Positions 15,733-23,759 of a DNA stretch of 34,306 nt are shown here, one piece after another. The notes beneath the pieces are model-generated. The model did not search any database. It saw only the letters and a program-made list of their open reading frames with translations, and had not been told where the DNA came from. Position 1 is the first letter of the stretch. Each line of letters begins with the position of its first letter. A program made the position numbers and the translations under genes. Source of the DNA: Deltaproteobacteria bacterium. GTDB lineage: Bacteria; Desulfobacterota; Syntrophia; Syntrophales; UBA5619. The stretch covers positions 1 to 34,306 of the forward strand of contig JAJFTY010000163.1 of NCBI GenBank assembly GCA_021372695.1, in the 5' to 3' direction.

Positions 15733-17023
15733 TCAGGGCCACCCTCTCCACTCTGTCCAGATCCTTCCTGTAAAACCGCGATCCGAGGTAGAAGAGCAGG
15801 GCCGAGAGCAGCGCCGTGCAGCTCGCGATCTTCAGGGCGGTCAGGATCCCGAACCTGTCGGAGAAGACGCCGGTCACGAGCGGGCCCATGGAACTCCCCA
15901 GCACGTTCTGCACCACCACGCAGAGGGCATACGAAATCGCCCGCAAACCCGGGTGGACGACGTCCTGGGTCACGGCGATGGCCGATGAGGCCCAGGCGAT
16001 GGAGGCCATCCCCGCGACGAGGAAAACCCCGTACTGGACCATTCCCCCCGAGAGGAAATGAAATCCCCCGAAAAACAGGATTGCCGTCAATAGGGCGAAG
16101 ATGCAGGGAACCCACAGGCGGGCCTGGATCCTTTTCGTCATCCACCAGTCCGAAATCCAGCCGCCCAGCGGCGAGCCGATGATGCTGGTCAGCATGATCC
16201 CGCTCGCCAGGAGGGAGGCTTTCTGGAGGGGCAGCCCCTGGACCCTGTGGAAGTAGGTGGGCAGGAAGGAGGCCATCGATATGGAGGTGAACATCATCCC
16301 GGCGAATCCGAAATAGGTCAAAAGCAGCGAGGGGGTCCGCGAAAAAATGCGGACGATCTCCATTTTCGTCATCTTTTTCCTGGCCGGGACAGAGGGATCG
16401 GCTTGGGCATCGACCTGCTTTTCCAGTCCGACGGTCCGGTAATCCTTCACGAAAAAGAAGAGCACCGCGATGATCAGACCCGGCAGGGCCACGATTCCGA
16501 AGGCATGGCGCCATCCCCAGTGCGCGGCGATGAATCCCCCGAGGAGGATGCCCGCCGCCATGCCGATGGGGATCGATGCATTCCAGAGCCCCACCATGAA
16601 GGCCCGTCTCGTTTCTGGATAAAGCGCTGAAATCATGGCGGTTCCCCCGGGAGCATAGCCGGCCTCCCCGATCCCGATCGCGGTCCGGGCGGCGAAGAGC
16701 TGGCCGAAATTCCGGGTGAAGGCGCAAGCGGCCGTGGCCATGCACCACAGGGCGGACATGATCGCGATCGTCTTCTTGCGGCTCCAGCGGTCGATCACGA
16801 TCGACGCGGGAAAGGAGAAGAGGACGATGGCCCAGTAGACGGCGGAAACCAGAGCGCCGCATTGGGCATCGGTCAATCCCCAATCGGCCCGGAGAAAGGG
16901 GAAGAGGGAGACGACCACCATCCGGTCGACGTAGTCGAAGAAATAGAGCAGCCAGAGCAGGAGGAACATGTAGGAGGTGTAGACCTTGGAAAAAAGGTAG
17001 CCTTCGGGTGGGCGCGGGTCCAT
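15722..17023 (-). CDS. MFS transporter (anion:cation symporter-like)
   Basis: A 433-residue permease with about 12 membrane segments. The first carries YFFDYVDRMVVVSLFPFLR, the pattern of ACS/hexuronate-type and spinster-like MFS proteins that move organic or sugar acids. The conserved loop RWSRKKTIAI after TM2-3 and GIGEAGYAPGGTAMISALYP around TM4 fit this group. GAGGAG lies about 8 bases before the ATG at 17023. The zinc dehydrogenase gene ends 18 bases upstream and the PLP enzyme gene lies before that, so this is the last gene of a probable operon. It may import the substrate or export the product of those enzymes. Confidence 0.88.
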   Translation of the reverse strand: MDPRPPEGYLFSKVYTSYMFLLLWLLYFFDYVDRMVVVSLFPFLRADWGLTDAQCGALVSAVYWAIVLFSFPASIVIDRWSRKKTIAIMSALWCMATAACAFTRNFGQLFAARTAIGIGEAGYAPGGTAMISALYPETRRAFMVGLWNASIPIGMAAGILLGGFIAAHWGWRHAFGIVALPGLIIAVLFFFVKDYRTVGLEKQVDAQADPSVPARKKMTKMEIVRIFSRTPSLLLTYFGFAGMMFTSISMASFLPTYFHRVQGLPLQKASLLASGIMLTSIIGSPLGGWISDWWMTKRIQARLWVPCIFALLTAILFFGGFHFLSGGMVQYGVFLVAGMASIAWASSAIAVTQDVVHPGLRAISYALCVVVQNVLGSSMGPLVTGVFSDRFGILTALKIASCTALLSALLFYLGSRFYRKDLDRVERVALTAE

Positions 17024-17041
17024 GGCAAGATCTCCTCGGGG

Positions 17042-18067
17042 TTAGAATTCTGGACCGATCTGAAGCATCACCTTCACCGCTTTGCCCGTGTGGATCCGCC
17101 CCCCGTAGGTCCGCGGCAGCTCCTCGAGGGGAATCAGGTCCGAGATGAGCGGCCGGGCATCGATTTCGCCCCTGGCCATCCATTCGACACACCGGACGTT
17201 CTCTGCGTGCGTATTGGAGTAGGCCCCGGAAAGGCGGAGCTCCTTGAAGTTCACCAGCATCGGCCATTCGAGCGTGATGCCCCGGAAGAGGATGCTGATC
17301 AGGCAGACGGTGCAGCTCTTGGCGGCCAGCTCAAAGGCGAGCGGAATGTTTCCGGCCGCCCCGGAGCACTCCAGGATCGTCTCGAAGCCAACCCCACCGG
17401 TCCACTCCCGGGCCATCTGCCGCAGATCCTCCTTCAGAGGATCGATGAGGCGGTCGGCCCCGAATCGCCCTCCCACCGCTCTCTTCTCCGCCTGGGGTTC
17501 GGAGAGGGCAATGGGTGAAAAACCGAGGAGATGCAGGCATCGGACCGCGGCGAGCCCGATCGGCCCCCCGCCCATCACCAGGACGGAACCGCTCTCGCTT
17601 CCCGCAGAACGGATTCCGTGCAGGGCTGCCGCGAAGGTCTCGGCCAGCGCGGCGTTCCGGGAGTCGACCCCTGCGGGAATCGGGATCAGCATCTGCGGGT
17701 AGACCTTCACGTATTCGGCGAAGCCGCCCGGAAGATCCCCGATGCCGATCGACCGCCGCTCCCCGCCGCAGAGGTGGGGCTTTCCCATGAGGCAGTCGCG
17801 GCATTTCCCGCAGAAGGTGGGCCGGATCATCACCCGCGACCCTGCCCGGACGCCCGTGACCGCCCTTCCCACCGCGGCCACGGTGCCGCTCACCTCGTGT
17901 CCGAGGATGGTCCCGTCGGCAAGCAGTCCGCTCTCGATGAGCGAGTGGTCCGACCCGCAGAATCCGGTGTTCGACACCTGGACCAGGACGGCATCCGGCC
18001 CGGGGTCGGGCACGGGAAGCTCCTCGACGACCAGACCCCGACCCTTGCGAAAGACGACAGCCTTCAT
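17042..18067 (-). CDS. zinc-dependent medium-chain alcohol dehydrogenase
   Basis: A 341-residue member of the MDR zinc alcohol/polyol dehydrogenases (sorbitol/threonine dehydrogenase-like). Catalytic zinc ligands are expected at C37 (NTGFCGSDH), H56 and E57 (LGHEVSG). The structural zinc cysteines are C85, C88, C91 and C99. The NAD(P)-binding fold shows GGGPIGLAAVRCL near residue 165-177. It interconverts an alcohol and an aldehyde or ketone. It starts only four bases after the PLP enzyme stop codon, so its substrate may be the aldehyde or amino alcohol handled by that enzyme. The exact compound cannot be read from the sequence. Confidence 0.9.
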   Translation of the reverse strand: MKAVVFRKGRGLVVEELPVPDPGPDAVLVQVSNTGFCGSDHSLIESGLLADGTILGHEVSGTVAAVGRAVTGVRAGSRVMIRPTFCGKCRDCLMGKPHLCGGERRSIGIGDLPGGFAEYVKVYPQMLIPIPAGVDSRNAALAETFAAALHGIRSAGSESGSVLVMGGGPIGLAAVRCLHLLGFSPIALSEPQAEKRAVGGRFGADRLIDPLKEDLRQMAREWTGGVGFETILECSGAAGNIPLAFELAAKSCTVCLISILFRGITLEWPMLVNFKELRLSGAYSNTHAENVRCVEWMARGEIDARPLISDLIPLEELPRTYGGRIHTGKAVKVMLQIGPEF

Positions 18068-18071
18068 GGGC

Positions 18072-19403
18072 TCACTCCTTCAACCGGTAGAGATCGTCGA
18101 GATACTGCAGTGCCCAGAGCTTTGCCATCTCCCGGTCGGGCAGCGTTCCCATCATGCCGTAGAGGGCCACTTCGCTGGCAGGCGCGTCCGGGCCGCTCTC
18201 CGACAGTTCGGCCACCGCCGCCCGGAGGTCCGCCAGAAAGGGCTCCACGACGTTCAGATGGAAGGGGGAGACGGTCATATGCAGGCTCGGCGGCCGATGC
18301 TGGGCGTGCAGGTGCCATCCCCGCTCTTTCAGTTTGAAGGCGAGCCGGTAAACGTCGATCGTGCCGGAACCGAAGGCCAATACGGTGGCCGGGGGATCCC
18401 CGAGCACGGAGAGGCCGGGGACGGCCCGGATTCCTGCCATCAGGGCGCAGGTTGCGGCCCGAGCCTCCCGGGCCAGCCGGAGAAAGCCCTCCTCGCCGAG
18501 GTAGCGGAGCATCGCCCAGGCCGAGGCGATCGCCCCTCCCGGTCGCGCGCCGGCCAGGGATGGCGTGGCATAAACCCCTCCTGGCCAGTCCGCATGAACG
18601 AAGAACTGATGCCGCCGAAGTTCGCGATTCCGGTAGAAAACCGTCGAGACCCCCTTGGAGACGTAGCCGTACTTGTGGATGTCGGCGGAGAGGGACCGGA
18701 CCCCCGCGACGGAAAAGTCGAAGGGAGGAATCTCCTGACCGAGTTTGCGGAGAAAGGGGAGCATGTAGCCCCCCAGGCAGCCATCCACGTGGAACCAGAG
18801 GCCTCTCTTTTCCGAGAGAGCACCGATCTCCCCGATCGGATCGATGACGCCCTGGGGGTAGGTCACGGCCGTGGCTGCCACCATGATCGTATTTCCGGTG
18901 ATCGCTGCCTCCAGGGCCTTGACATCCGCCCGGACTGCAGCGTCGACGGGGGTCTGAACGATGTCCAGCCCCAGGTAATGTGCGGCCTTGTTGAATGCGG
19001 GATGAACGGTCACCGGGGCGACCAGTTCGGGTCTTTTGACCTCGGGCCGGTTCTCCCGGGCCCACTCCCGCGCCGCCTTGACGGCCATCAGGATGCTCTC
19101 GGTCCCCCCGGAGGTCATGGCGCCTGCCGTTTCCGCGCCGCCGCCGAAGAGCGTTCCGGCCATGGAAACGAACTCCGTCTCCATCCTGAGGAGGCTGGGA
19201 AAATCGAAAGGGCTGAGGGCGTTCTCGAACATGGAGGAGTCGTAGGCCGCCCGGGCCATCTCCTCGACATCCTGCCCGGCAGGGTAGACCAGGCCAAAAA
19301 GGCGCCCGCCATGCCAGTCCGAATCGCCGGCTTTGAAAGACCGGAGGAGCCCCAGGAGATCGTCCTTGGCCATTCCTTTCGATGGGAACGGGATGGGTTC
19401 CAT
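18072..19403 (-). CDS. PLP-dependent decarboxylase / sphingosine-1-phosphate lyase-like enzyme
   Basis: A 443-residue fold-type I PLP enzyme of the group II decarboxylase superfamily. The closest pattern is the sphingosine-phosphate lyase branch. SGGTESILMAVKAAREWA is the phosphate-binding region, WFHVDGCLGGY the aspartate that contacts the pyridine ring, and K244 in SADIHKYGYVSKG the Schiff-base lysine. Known members cleave phosphorylated long-chain bases to phosphoethanolamine and an aldehyde, or decarboxylate amino acids. It has no N-terminal membrane anchor, unlike eukaryotic lyases. The linked dehydrogenase would suit an aldehyde product. GGAG lies 9 bases before the ATG at 19403. Confidence 0.85.
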   Translation of the reverse strand: MEPIPFPSKGMAKDDLLGLLRSFKAGDSDWHGGRLFGLVYPAGQDVEEMARAAYDSSMFENALSPFDFPSLLRMETEFVSMAGTLFGGGAETAGAMTSGGTESILMAVKAAREWARENRPEVKRPELVAPVTVHPAFNKAAHYLGLDIVQTPVDAAVRADVKALEAAITGNTIMVAATAVTYPQGVIDPIGEIGALSEKRGLWFHVDGCLGGYMLPFLRKLGQEIPPFDFSVAGVRSLSADIHKYGYVSKGVSTVFYRNRELRRHQFFVHADWPGGVYATPSLAGARPGGAIASAWAMLRYLGEEGFLRLAREARAATCALMAGIRAVPGLSVLGDPPATVLAFGSGTIDVYRLAFKLKERGWHLHAQHRPPSLHMTVSPFHLNVVEPFLADLRAAVAELSESGPDAPASEVALYGMMGTLPDREMAKLWALQYLDDLYRLKE

Positions 19404-19505
19404 ACGTGCCGCTCCGCTGGGAGAAGGGTCATGTTGTCGGTGACGATTCGCCGAAGATCTTCCAGCCGCGATTACCCGCGGGGTGGCCGCGCCGGGTTGC
19501 GCCGC

Positions 19506-20414
19506 TTACCGGTTCAGGGTCGAGAGCAGTTCCTGGAGCACCGCCGCTGCCTGGCTGTTTGCGACCTGGCAGGTTCCGACCTGGAAATGGCCGCCTCCGT
19601 TGTGCTTCAGCATGAGCAGGCCGATATTGACCTTCGAGGAGCGGTTGACAATGCTGTGGCCGACCGCGAAGACCGTGTTCTGTCTCTGGACCCCCCACAT
19701 GATCCGGACCGAGGTGCGCGCCTGGGGAAAGAGGCAGTATTCGACGAAGCGGTTGCCGGTGACGATGTCGGTCACATTCCGCAGATCGATCACCAGCACC
19801 TCCCCCTCCATGCGGGAGTTCTTCAGGAGCATCTCCCTGTAGAGCGCCTCCTGCTCCGCATACCGTTTCGTCCTCTCCTTCACGTCGGGGAGGGCCAGGA
19901 TCTCATCGATGGACAGGGTGCGGCACTGATCGATCAGGTTCTCCATCAACTGGTAGTTGCTGATGCGGTAGTCCTTGTAGCGTCCGAGGCTCGTTCGCGG
20001 GTCCATGATGAAGGAGAGCAGGATCCATCCCCTCGGTTTGAGGACCTCGTCCGGAATGAGATCGCCGGAGTCGGACCGATCGACGGTGGCCAGCATCTCG
20101 GCAAAGCGGGGGAACCTGCCCGCGCCGCCGTAGTAGTCGTAGATGATTCGGGCCGCGCTCCGGGCCGCCCGGCTTTCTCCCTTGAAGGTATGGGGAAATG
20201 CCTTCCGTTCCTCTTCGCTCAGATGGTGGTCGAACCACAACCCGCATCCCGGGATGAAAGGGACATTGGCCACGACGTCGTCTTTCGTAGCCTCGACCTT
20301 GCCGTCCTGCACATCCTTGGGATGGACGAATTTATAGGAATCGATCACGCCGGCTTCCTTGAGCAGCACGGCGCACACCAGGCCGTCGAAATCGGAACGG
20401 GTCAGCAATCTCAT
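19506..20414 (-). CDS. DHH-family phosphoesterase (exopolyphosphatase-like)
   Basis: A 302-residue DHH/DHHA1 phosphoesterase. The metal-binding motifs are SDFDG (7-11), FDHH (61-64) and a third acidic motif in ATVDRSDSGD. The C-terminal DHHA1 domain has NGGGHFQVGTCQV. Related proteins hydrolyse polyphosphate, oligoribonucleotides or cyclic dinucleotides; this subgroup is usually labelled exopolyphosphatase without proof. It lies between the aldolase (78-base gap) and the PLP enzyme (102-base gap), on the same strand as both. The gaps make co-transcription possible but not certain. Confidence 0.85.
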   Translation of the reverse strand: MRLLTRSDFDGLVCAVLLKEAGVIDSYKFVHPKDVQDGKVEATKDDVVANVPFIPGCGLWFDHHLSEEERKAFPHTFKGESRAARSAARIIYDYYGGAGRFPRFAEMLATVDRSDSGDLIPDEVLKPRGWILLSFIMDPRTSLGRYKDYRISNYQLMENLIDQCRTLSIDEILALPDVKERTKRYAEQEALYREMLLKNSRMEGEVLVIDLRNVTDIVTGNRFVEYCLFPQARTSVRIMWGVQRQNTVFAVGHSIVNRSSKVNIGLLMLKHNGGGHFQVGTCQVANSQAAAVLQELLSTLNR

Positions 20415-20492
20415 GGTCTATCCCCCTTAAGTTCATCGATCTGATCAGACTTTTGAAAATCGTAGTCCCTCTATCGCGAAGGTGTGTCGATA

Positions 20493-21278
20493 TCATTCGC
20501 CGATCGCGGGCCGGCCGATCTTCTCCCGGATCTGCTTGGCGCCCTGCGAGGCCCCGCGGAACATGAAGTTCTGGTCGTTGATGCAGGCCAGGAACTGGAA
20601 CCCCTGATCCACCCGCAGCATCACCTCTTCAACGCTCTGGCAGTGGATTCCCGCGGGAACGCCCACCTTCTTGGCTCCCGCCAGGACCCGGTTGATCGCT
20701 GCGACGTGGGCAGGGTCCTTGGCGCCGAGCCCCTTGCCCAGCCCCATGGACCAGGCCAGGTCGTTGGGGCCGATGAAACAGGCATCCACGCCCGGCACGG
20801 AGAGGATCTCCTCGACCCGGTTCACGGCGTCGATGTGTTCGATCATCACCACAACCAGGATCTCGTCGTTCGCGTGCCGGGGATAGTCCTCGCCGGCCCA
20901 GAACCGCCACCGGCCGCCGCCTGCGCTCCGGATCCCCTCCGGGGCGTATTTGGCGTACTTCACGGCGTTTTCCGCCTCTCCGGCGGAGCAGACCATCGGG
21001 ACCACGACGCCCATGGCGCCGGCATCCAGGATCCGCTTGATCCAGACGGGATCGTTGTCCGGGATCCTGCAGAGCGGCATGGCCGGGGTCGTTCCGATGG
21101 CGGTGAACATGTTGTTCATCATCTCGATCGTCATGGGGCCGTGCTCGGCGTCCACGGTGACCCAGTCCCAGCCGGCGTGGGCCATCGCCTCCGCCGAATT
21201 GACACAGGGGAAATTGAGCCAGGTTCCGATGGCGGGTTTCCCCGCTTTCAAAAGCCGTTTTGTGGTGTTGATTCTCAT
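20493..21278 (-). CDS. HpcH/HpaI-family aldolase
   Basis: A 261-residue TIM-barrel class II aldolase of the HpcH/HpaI family. Members cleave 2-keto-3-deoxy sugar acids or 4-hydroxy-2-oxo acids to pyruvate and an aldehyde. The VDAEHGPM block contains the general base H46. The metal site is suggested by VVVMIEHID (Glu) and CFIGPNDLAWSMG (Asp). GAGGAG lies 6 bases before the ATG at 21278, with a promoter at 21335-21364. As the first gene of a same-strand set with a phosphoesterase, PLP enzyme, dehydrogenase and MFS transporter it may belong to a catabolic route for an acid or phosphorylated compound. The substrate is not known. Confidence 0.9.
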   Translation of the reverse strand: MRINTTKRLLKAGKPAIGTWLNFPCVNSAEAMAHAGWDWVTVDAEHGPMTIEMMNNMFTAIGTTPAMPLCRIPDNDPVWIKRILDAGAMGVVVPMVCSAGEAENAVKYAKYAPEGIRSAGGGRWRFWAGEDYPRHANDEILVVVMIEHIDAVNRVEEILSVPGVDACFIGPNDLAWSMGLGKGLGAKDPAHVAAINRVLAGAKKVGVPAGIHCQSVEEVMLRVDQGFQFLACINDQNFMFRGASQGAKQIREKIGRPAIGE

Positions 21279-21334
21279 CTGCTGCTCCTCTTTGATTGAT
21301 AACCGGTGGATACCAGTACATTTTGCGTGCGGTG

Positions 21335-21364
21335 AGGATAAGAGAGGAAGTCCTGGTATGTCAA
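21335..21364 (-). promoter_or_regulatory. sigma-70-like promoter upstream of the aldolase gene
   Basis: On the minus strand TTGACA (21364-21359), an 18-bp spacer, then TATCCT (21340-21335, 4 of 6 matches). It lies 57 bases before the aldolase start codon. Confidence 0.45.
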
Positions 21365-21513
21365 GGAAATTTTCGGATATTTTTGAAGAAAATCGATCCC
21401 CGGGAGCTGGGCGGTGGGAATGGTTTCACGGGATGCCGGAAAAATCCCATGATGGCGTGCGCCGCCAGGCGTGCAGGGCCGCGGTCAAGAGAAGAGGTGA
21501 ATTGGTATCGCAA

Positions 21514-22515
21514 TCAGGTTGCGATCCGGGCAAGAAGATCGGCGAGCCACGGGAAAGCCGCCCGGTCCCCCTCCCAGCGGTAGATCAAGAGGTCGATGTT
21601 CAGCCGCTTCAGCTTCGCCCGCACGGACTCGTCGGGCGGCCCGGGGAGGGCGAGCACGAGGAGCGGATTTCCGGTGAGGTCGAGGCCGTTCATGAGAAGC
21701 TGGGCCGCCCCGGCATGGATGCCTTCGAGGGCCATCTCCGTGCGGACCTGAAAGACCGCCCGGATGCACCCGGCCCGATTCACCGCCAGCAGGTCGCGGC
21801 TCCCGTCGTTTCCCGTCCGGAGATTCCCCGTCCTGAGCGCCAGGGCGAGATCGCGGATGATCAGGCCGTGATCGCATTCGGCGCCGATTACATGTTCCGG
21901 CTCGTGGAAGCGGTCGCCGATCCACTCATCGTGCAGGGTGAGCTCATCGAACCGGAATTCCGCCTGGGCGGAGCGGGCGGCAGCCGCCTCCTTCATCAGG
22001 GCGATCTTCCGGACGAAGTGGGCGATCTGGCGGGGAAAACGCGGCGAATTCAGGACCCCGATGACCGCGATTACACTCTCCGCGCCGCCGTCGTCCATCA
22101 CCTCCCAGGCCCCCCGGTAATGGTTTTCGAAGAGCCCCTTTCCGACCCCCTTGCGCCCCCCGCCCAGTTTCCCGCGGTGGACGACAAAGACCCGTCCGGC
22201 GCCGTCCTCGGCAAAGGCGCCGCCGGTCCTCCGGTCGATGCCGCAGAGGGGAAAGTTGATTTCGCAGGTGATCGGAATGTGGGCGCCTCCCTCGGGACGG
22301 CCGACGCCGAAGGCGTGCCAGTAGCGGTGGTCGGCGATCCTCCGGGAGAACCGCCAGATCCCCAGCCGTTCGGACCAGGCGACCTTGGCCCGGACGTGGG
22401 CGCCCGGATGGCCGAGCTCGACCGGGATGACCTCATCGGTCAGCGGCTTGAAGCTGCTCACGAATCTGCGCTGATACCTGCGGACGGCCGGTTCGTTTTC
22501 CACTACCTTCAACAT
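21514..22515 (-). CDS. unrecognised protein with possible nuclease-like C-terminus
   Basis: A 333-residue soluble protein without membrane segments. I do not recognise the family. The N-terminal part (to about residue 165) has a compact motif-rich region: YWHAFGVGRP, EINFPLCGIDRR, GGAFAEDGAGRVFVVHRGK and GGGRKGVGKGLF. The C-terminal part has alternating strands with SRDLLAV (D241) and, 15 residues on, FQVRTE (Q256, R258, E260), then LLVLALPGPP. The spacing is reminiscent of a PD-(D/E)xK nuclease core, but the E-x-K pair would be Q-x-R, so this is only a hypothesis. I chose the ATG at 22515, with AGGA upstream, over a GTG at 22542 because that GTG lies inside the palindrome at 22532-22587. It stands alone between two operons. 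Confidence 0.7.
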   Translation of the reverse strand: MLKVVENEPAVRRYQRRFVSSFKPLTDEVIPVELGHPGAHVRAKVAWSERLGIWRFSRRIADHRYWHAFGVGRPEGGAHIPITCEINFPLCGIDRRTGGAFAEDGAGRVFVVHRGKLGGGRKGVGKGLFENHYRGAWEVMDDGGAESVIAVIGVLNSPRFPRQIAHFVRKIALMKEAAAARSAQAEFRFDELTLHDEWIGDRFHEPEHVIGAECDHGLIIRDLALALRTGNLRTGNDGSRDLLAVNRAGCIRAVFQVRTEMALEGIHAGAAQLLMNGLDLTGNPLLVLALPGPPDESVRAKLKRLNIDLLIYRWEGDRAAFPWLADLLARIAT

Positions 22516-22531
22516 GAGTTCGCTTCCTAAA

Positions 22532-22587
22532 GTACGTTTCACGGCCGGGATTGCAGGGCGCAGATCCGGTCATCCCGTATCCCGTAC
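22532..22587. repeat. 56-bp imperfect palindrome
   Basis: GTACG (22532-22536) faces CGTAC (22583-22587) and CGGGAT (22546-22551) faces ATCCCG (22572-22577). The first 24 bases (AAGTACG, then TCACGGCC, then GGATT) resemble the right half of the element at 4859-4982. It may be a remnant of that family or a separate short repeat. It sits in the 122-base gap between the unrecognised gene and the exporter permease gene. Confidence 0.45.
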
Positions 22588-22637
22588 AGGACAAACTTCG
22601 TGGACAGCCTTCAAAAGAGACTCTTTCCAACCGGGCG

Positions 22638-23759
22638 TTAATCCAGCCGTTTCCGGAAACGTCCGACCGCCCCGGCGAAAACGAAAACGCCGATCAGGGC
22701 AAGCGCCGCGTACTGCGGCCAGAGGATGTGGATCCCCACCCCTTTGAGAAAGATTCCGCGGATGATGACGAGAAAATAGCGCAAAGGGTTCAGGTATGTC
22801 AACCACTGAACGAACTCGGGCATGTTCGCGATCGGAAAGACGAAGCCCGAGAGCATGAAGAAGGGGAGGATGAAGAAGAAGGTGGTCATCATCGCCTGCT
22901 GCTGGGTCTTCGATACCGTGGAGATGAAGAGTCCGATTCCGAGGGTGCTCAGCAGAAAAAGGCAGGTGGCGAAGAAGAGGGCGAGGATACTCCCGGCAAG
23001 CGGGACTGCGAACCAGTAAAGCGCGAAGAGCATGACGAAGACCATCTGGCCGATCGAGATGATCGTATAGGGGATGGTCTTGCCGATGACGAACTCCGAG
23101 GGCCGAAGCGGCGTCACGATGAGCTGCTCCATCGTTCCCGCCTCCCGCTCCTTGATGATCGCAATTGAGGTCAGCAAAAGCGAAATCAGCATGACGACAA
23201 AGGCGACGATCCCCGGGACGAAGAAGTTCTGGCTGTCGAGGTTCGGGTTGTACCAGGTGCGGATCCGGGCGTCGATCTTCCCGTACTCGACATCGCGGCC
23301 GTAGAGTTCGGCGAGGATCCCGCGGTTGAACCGGTCGAGCACCATGACCGCATAGGAGATCCGGACGGAGGCCATGTTGCTCATGCTGCCGTCGGCCAGA
23401 ATCTGGACCGGGGCGGTCTCCCCCCGGCGGATGAGGCTGCTGAAGTCCGGTGGGATGCGGATTCCCATGTCGGCCTTGCCGGTGAGGAAGAACTCCTCCA
23501 TTTCCCGGATATCAGCCGGCCGGTGGGTGATCCGGAAGATCTTCCCCGCCGTGAAGGCGTCGGCGAGCATCCGGCTCTCACGGGTCTGGGCACCGTCGAT
23601 CAGCGCCACCCGGATATCTTTGATGTCGTAGTTGACCACATAGCCGAAGACCAAAAGCTGGATGAGCGGCGCCGCCACCAGGACGACCCGGTTCTTCCGG
23701 TCGCGGAAAAGCTGGATGAACTCCTTGCGGACCATCTCCCGGATGCGAAGCCAGCTCAT
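22638..23759 (-). CDS. ABC-2 exporter permease (YbhR-like)
   Basis: A 373-residue ABC-2 permease. TM1 at about 23-43 follows RKEFIQLFRDRKNR. A periplasmic domain of about 130 residues comes next, then five hydrophobic segments in the C-terminal half with the conserved EREAGTMEQLIVTPLRPSEF loop. This layout is that of E. coli YbhR/YbhS and YhhJ drug-exporter permeases. The ATG at 23759 overlaps by four bases (ATGA) the stop of the other permease; longer in-frame starts to 23840 lie inside that gene. It is the last gene of the HlyD/ATPase/permease operon. The substrate is probably a small toxic or amphiphilic molecule, by family only. Confidence 0.92.
   Translation of the reverse strand: MSWLRIREMVRKEFIQLFRDRKNRVVLVAAPLIQLLVFGYVVNYDIKDIRVALIDGAQTRESRMLADAFTAGKIFRITHRPADIREMEEFFLTGKADMGIRIPPDFSSLIRRGETAPVQILADGSMSNMASVRISYAVMVLDRFNRGILAELYGRDVEYGKIDARIRTWYNPNLDSQNFFVPGIVAFVVMLISLLLTSIAIIKEREAGTMEQLIVTPLRPSEFVIGKTIPYTIISIGQMVFVMLFALYWFAVPLAGSILALFFATCLFLLSTLGIGLFISTVSKTQQQAMMTTFFFILPFFMLSGFVFPIANMPEFVQWLTYLNPLRYFLVIIRGIFLKGVGIHILWPQYAALALIGVFVFAGAVGRFRKRLD

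Noticed and set aside
17742..20444. A 900-codon open frame on the plus strand across several genes
   Set aside because: It runs antisense to the zinc dehydrogenase, PLP enzyme and DHH genes, which have clear motifs. Its own product is Arg/Gly/Pro/His-rich with no domain, as expected of a GC-rich shadow frame.
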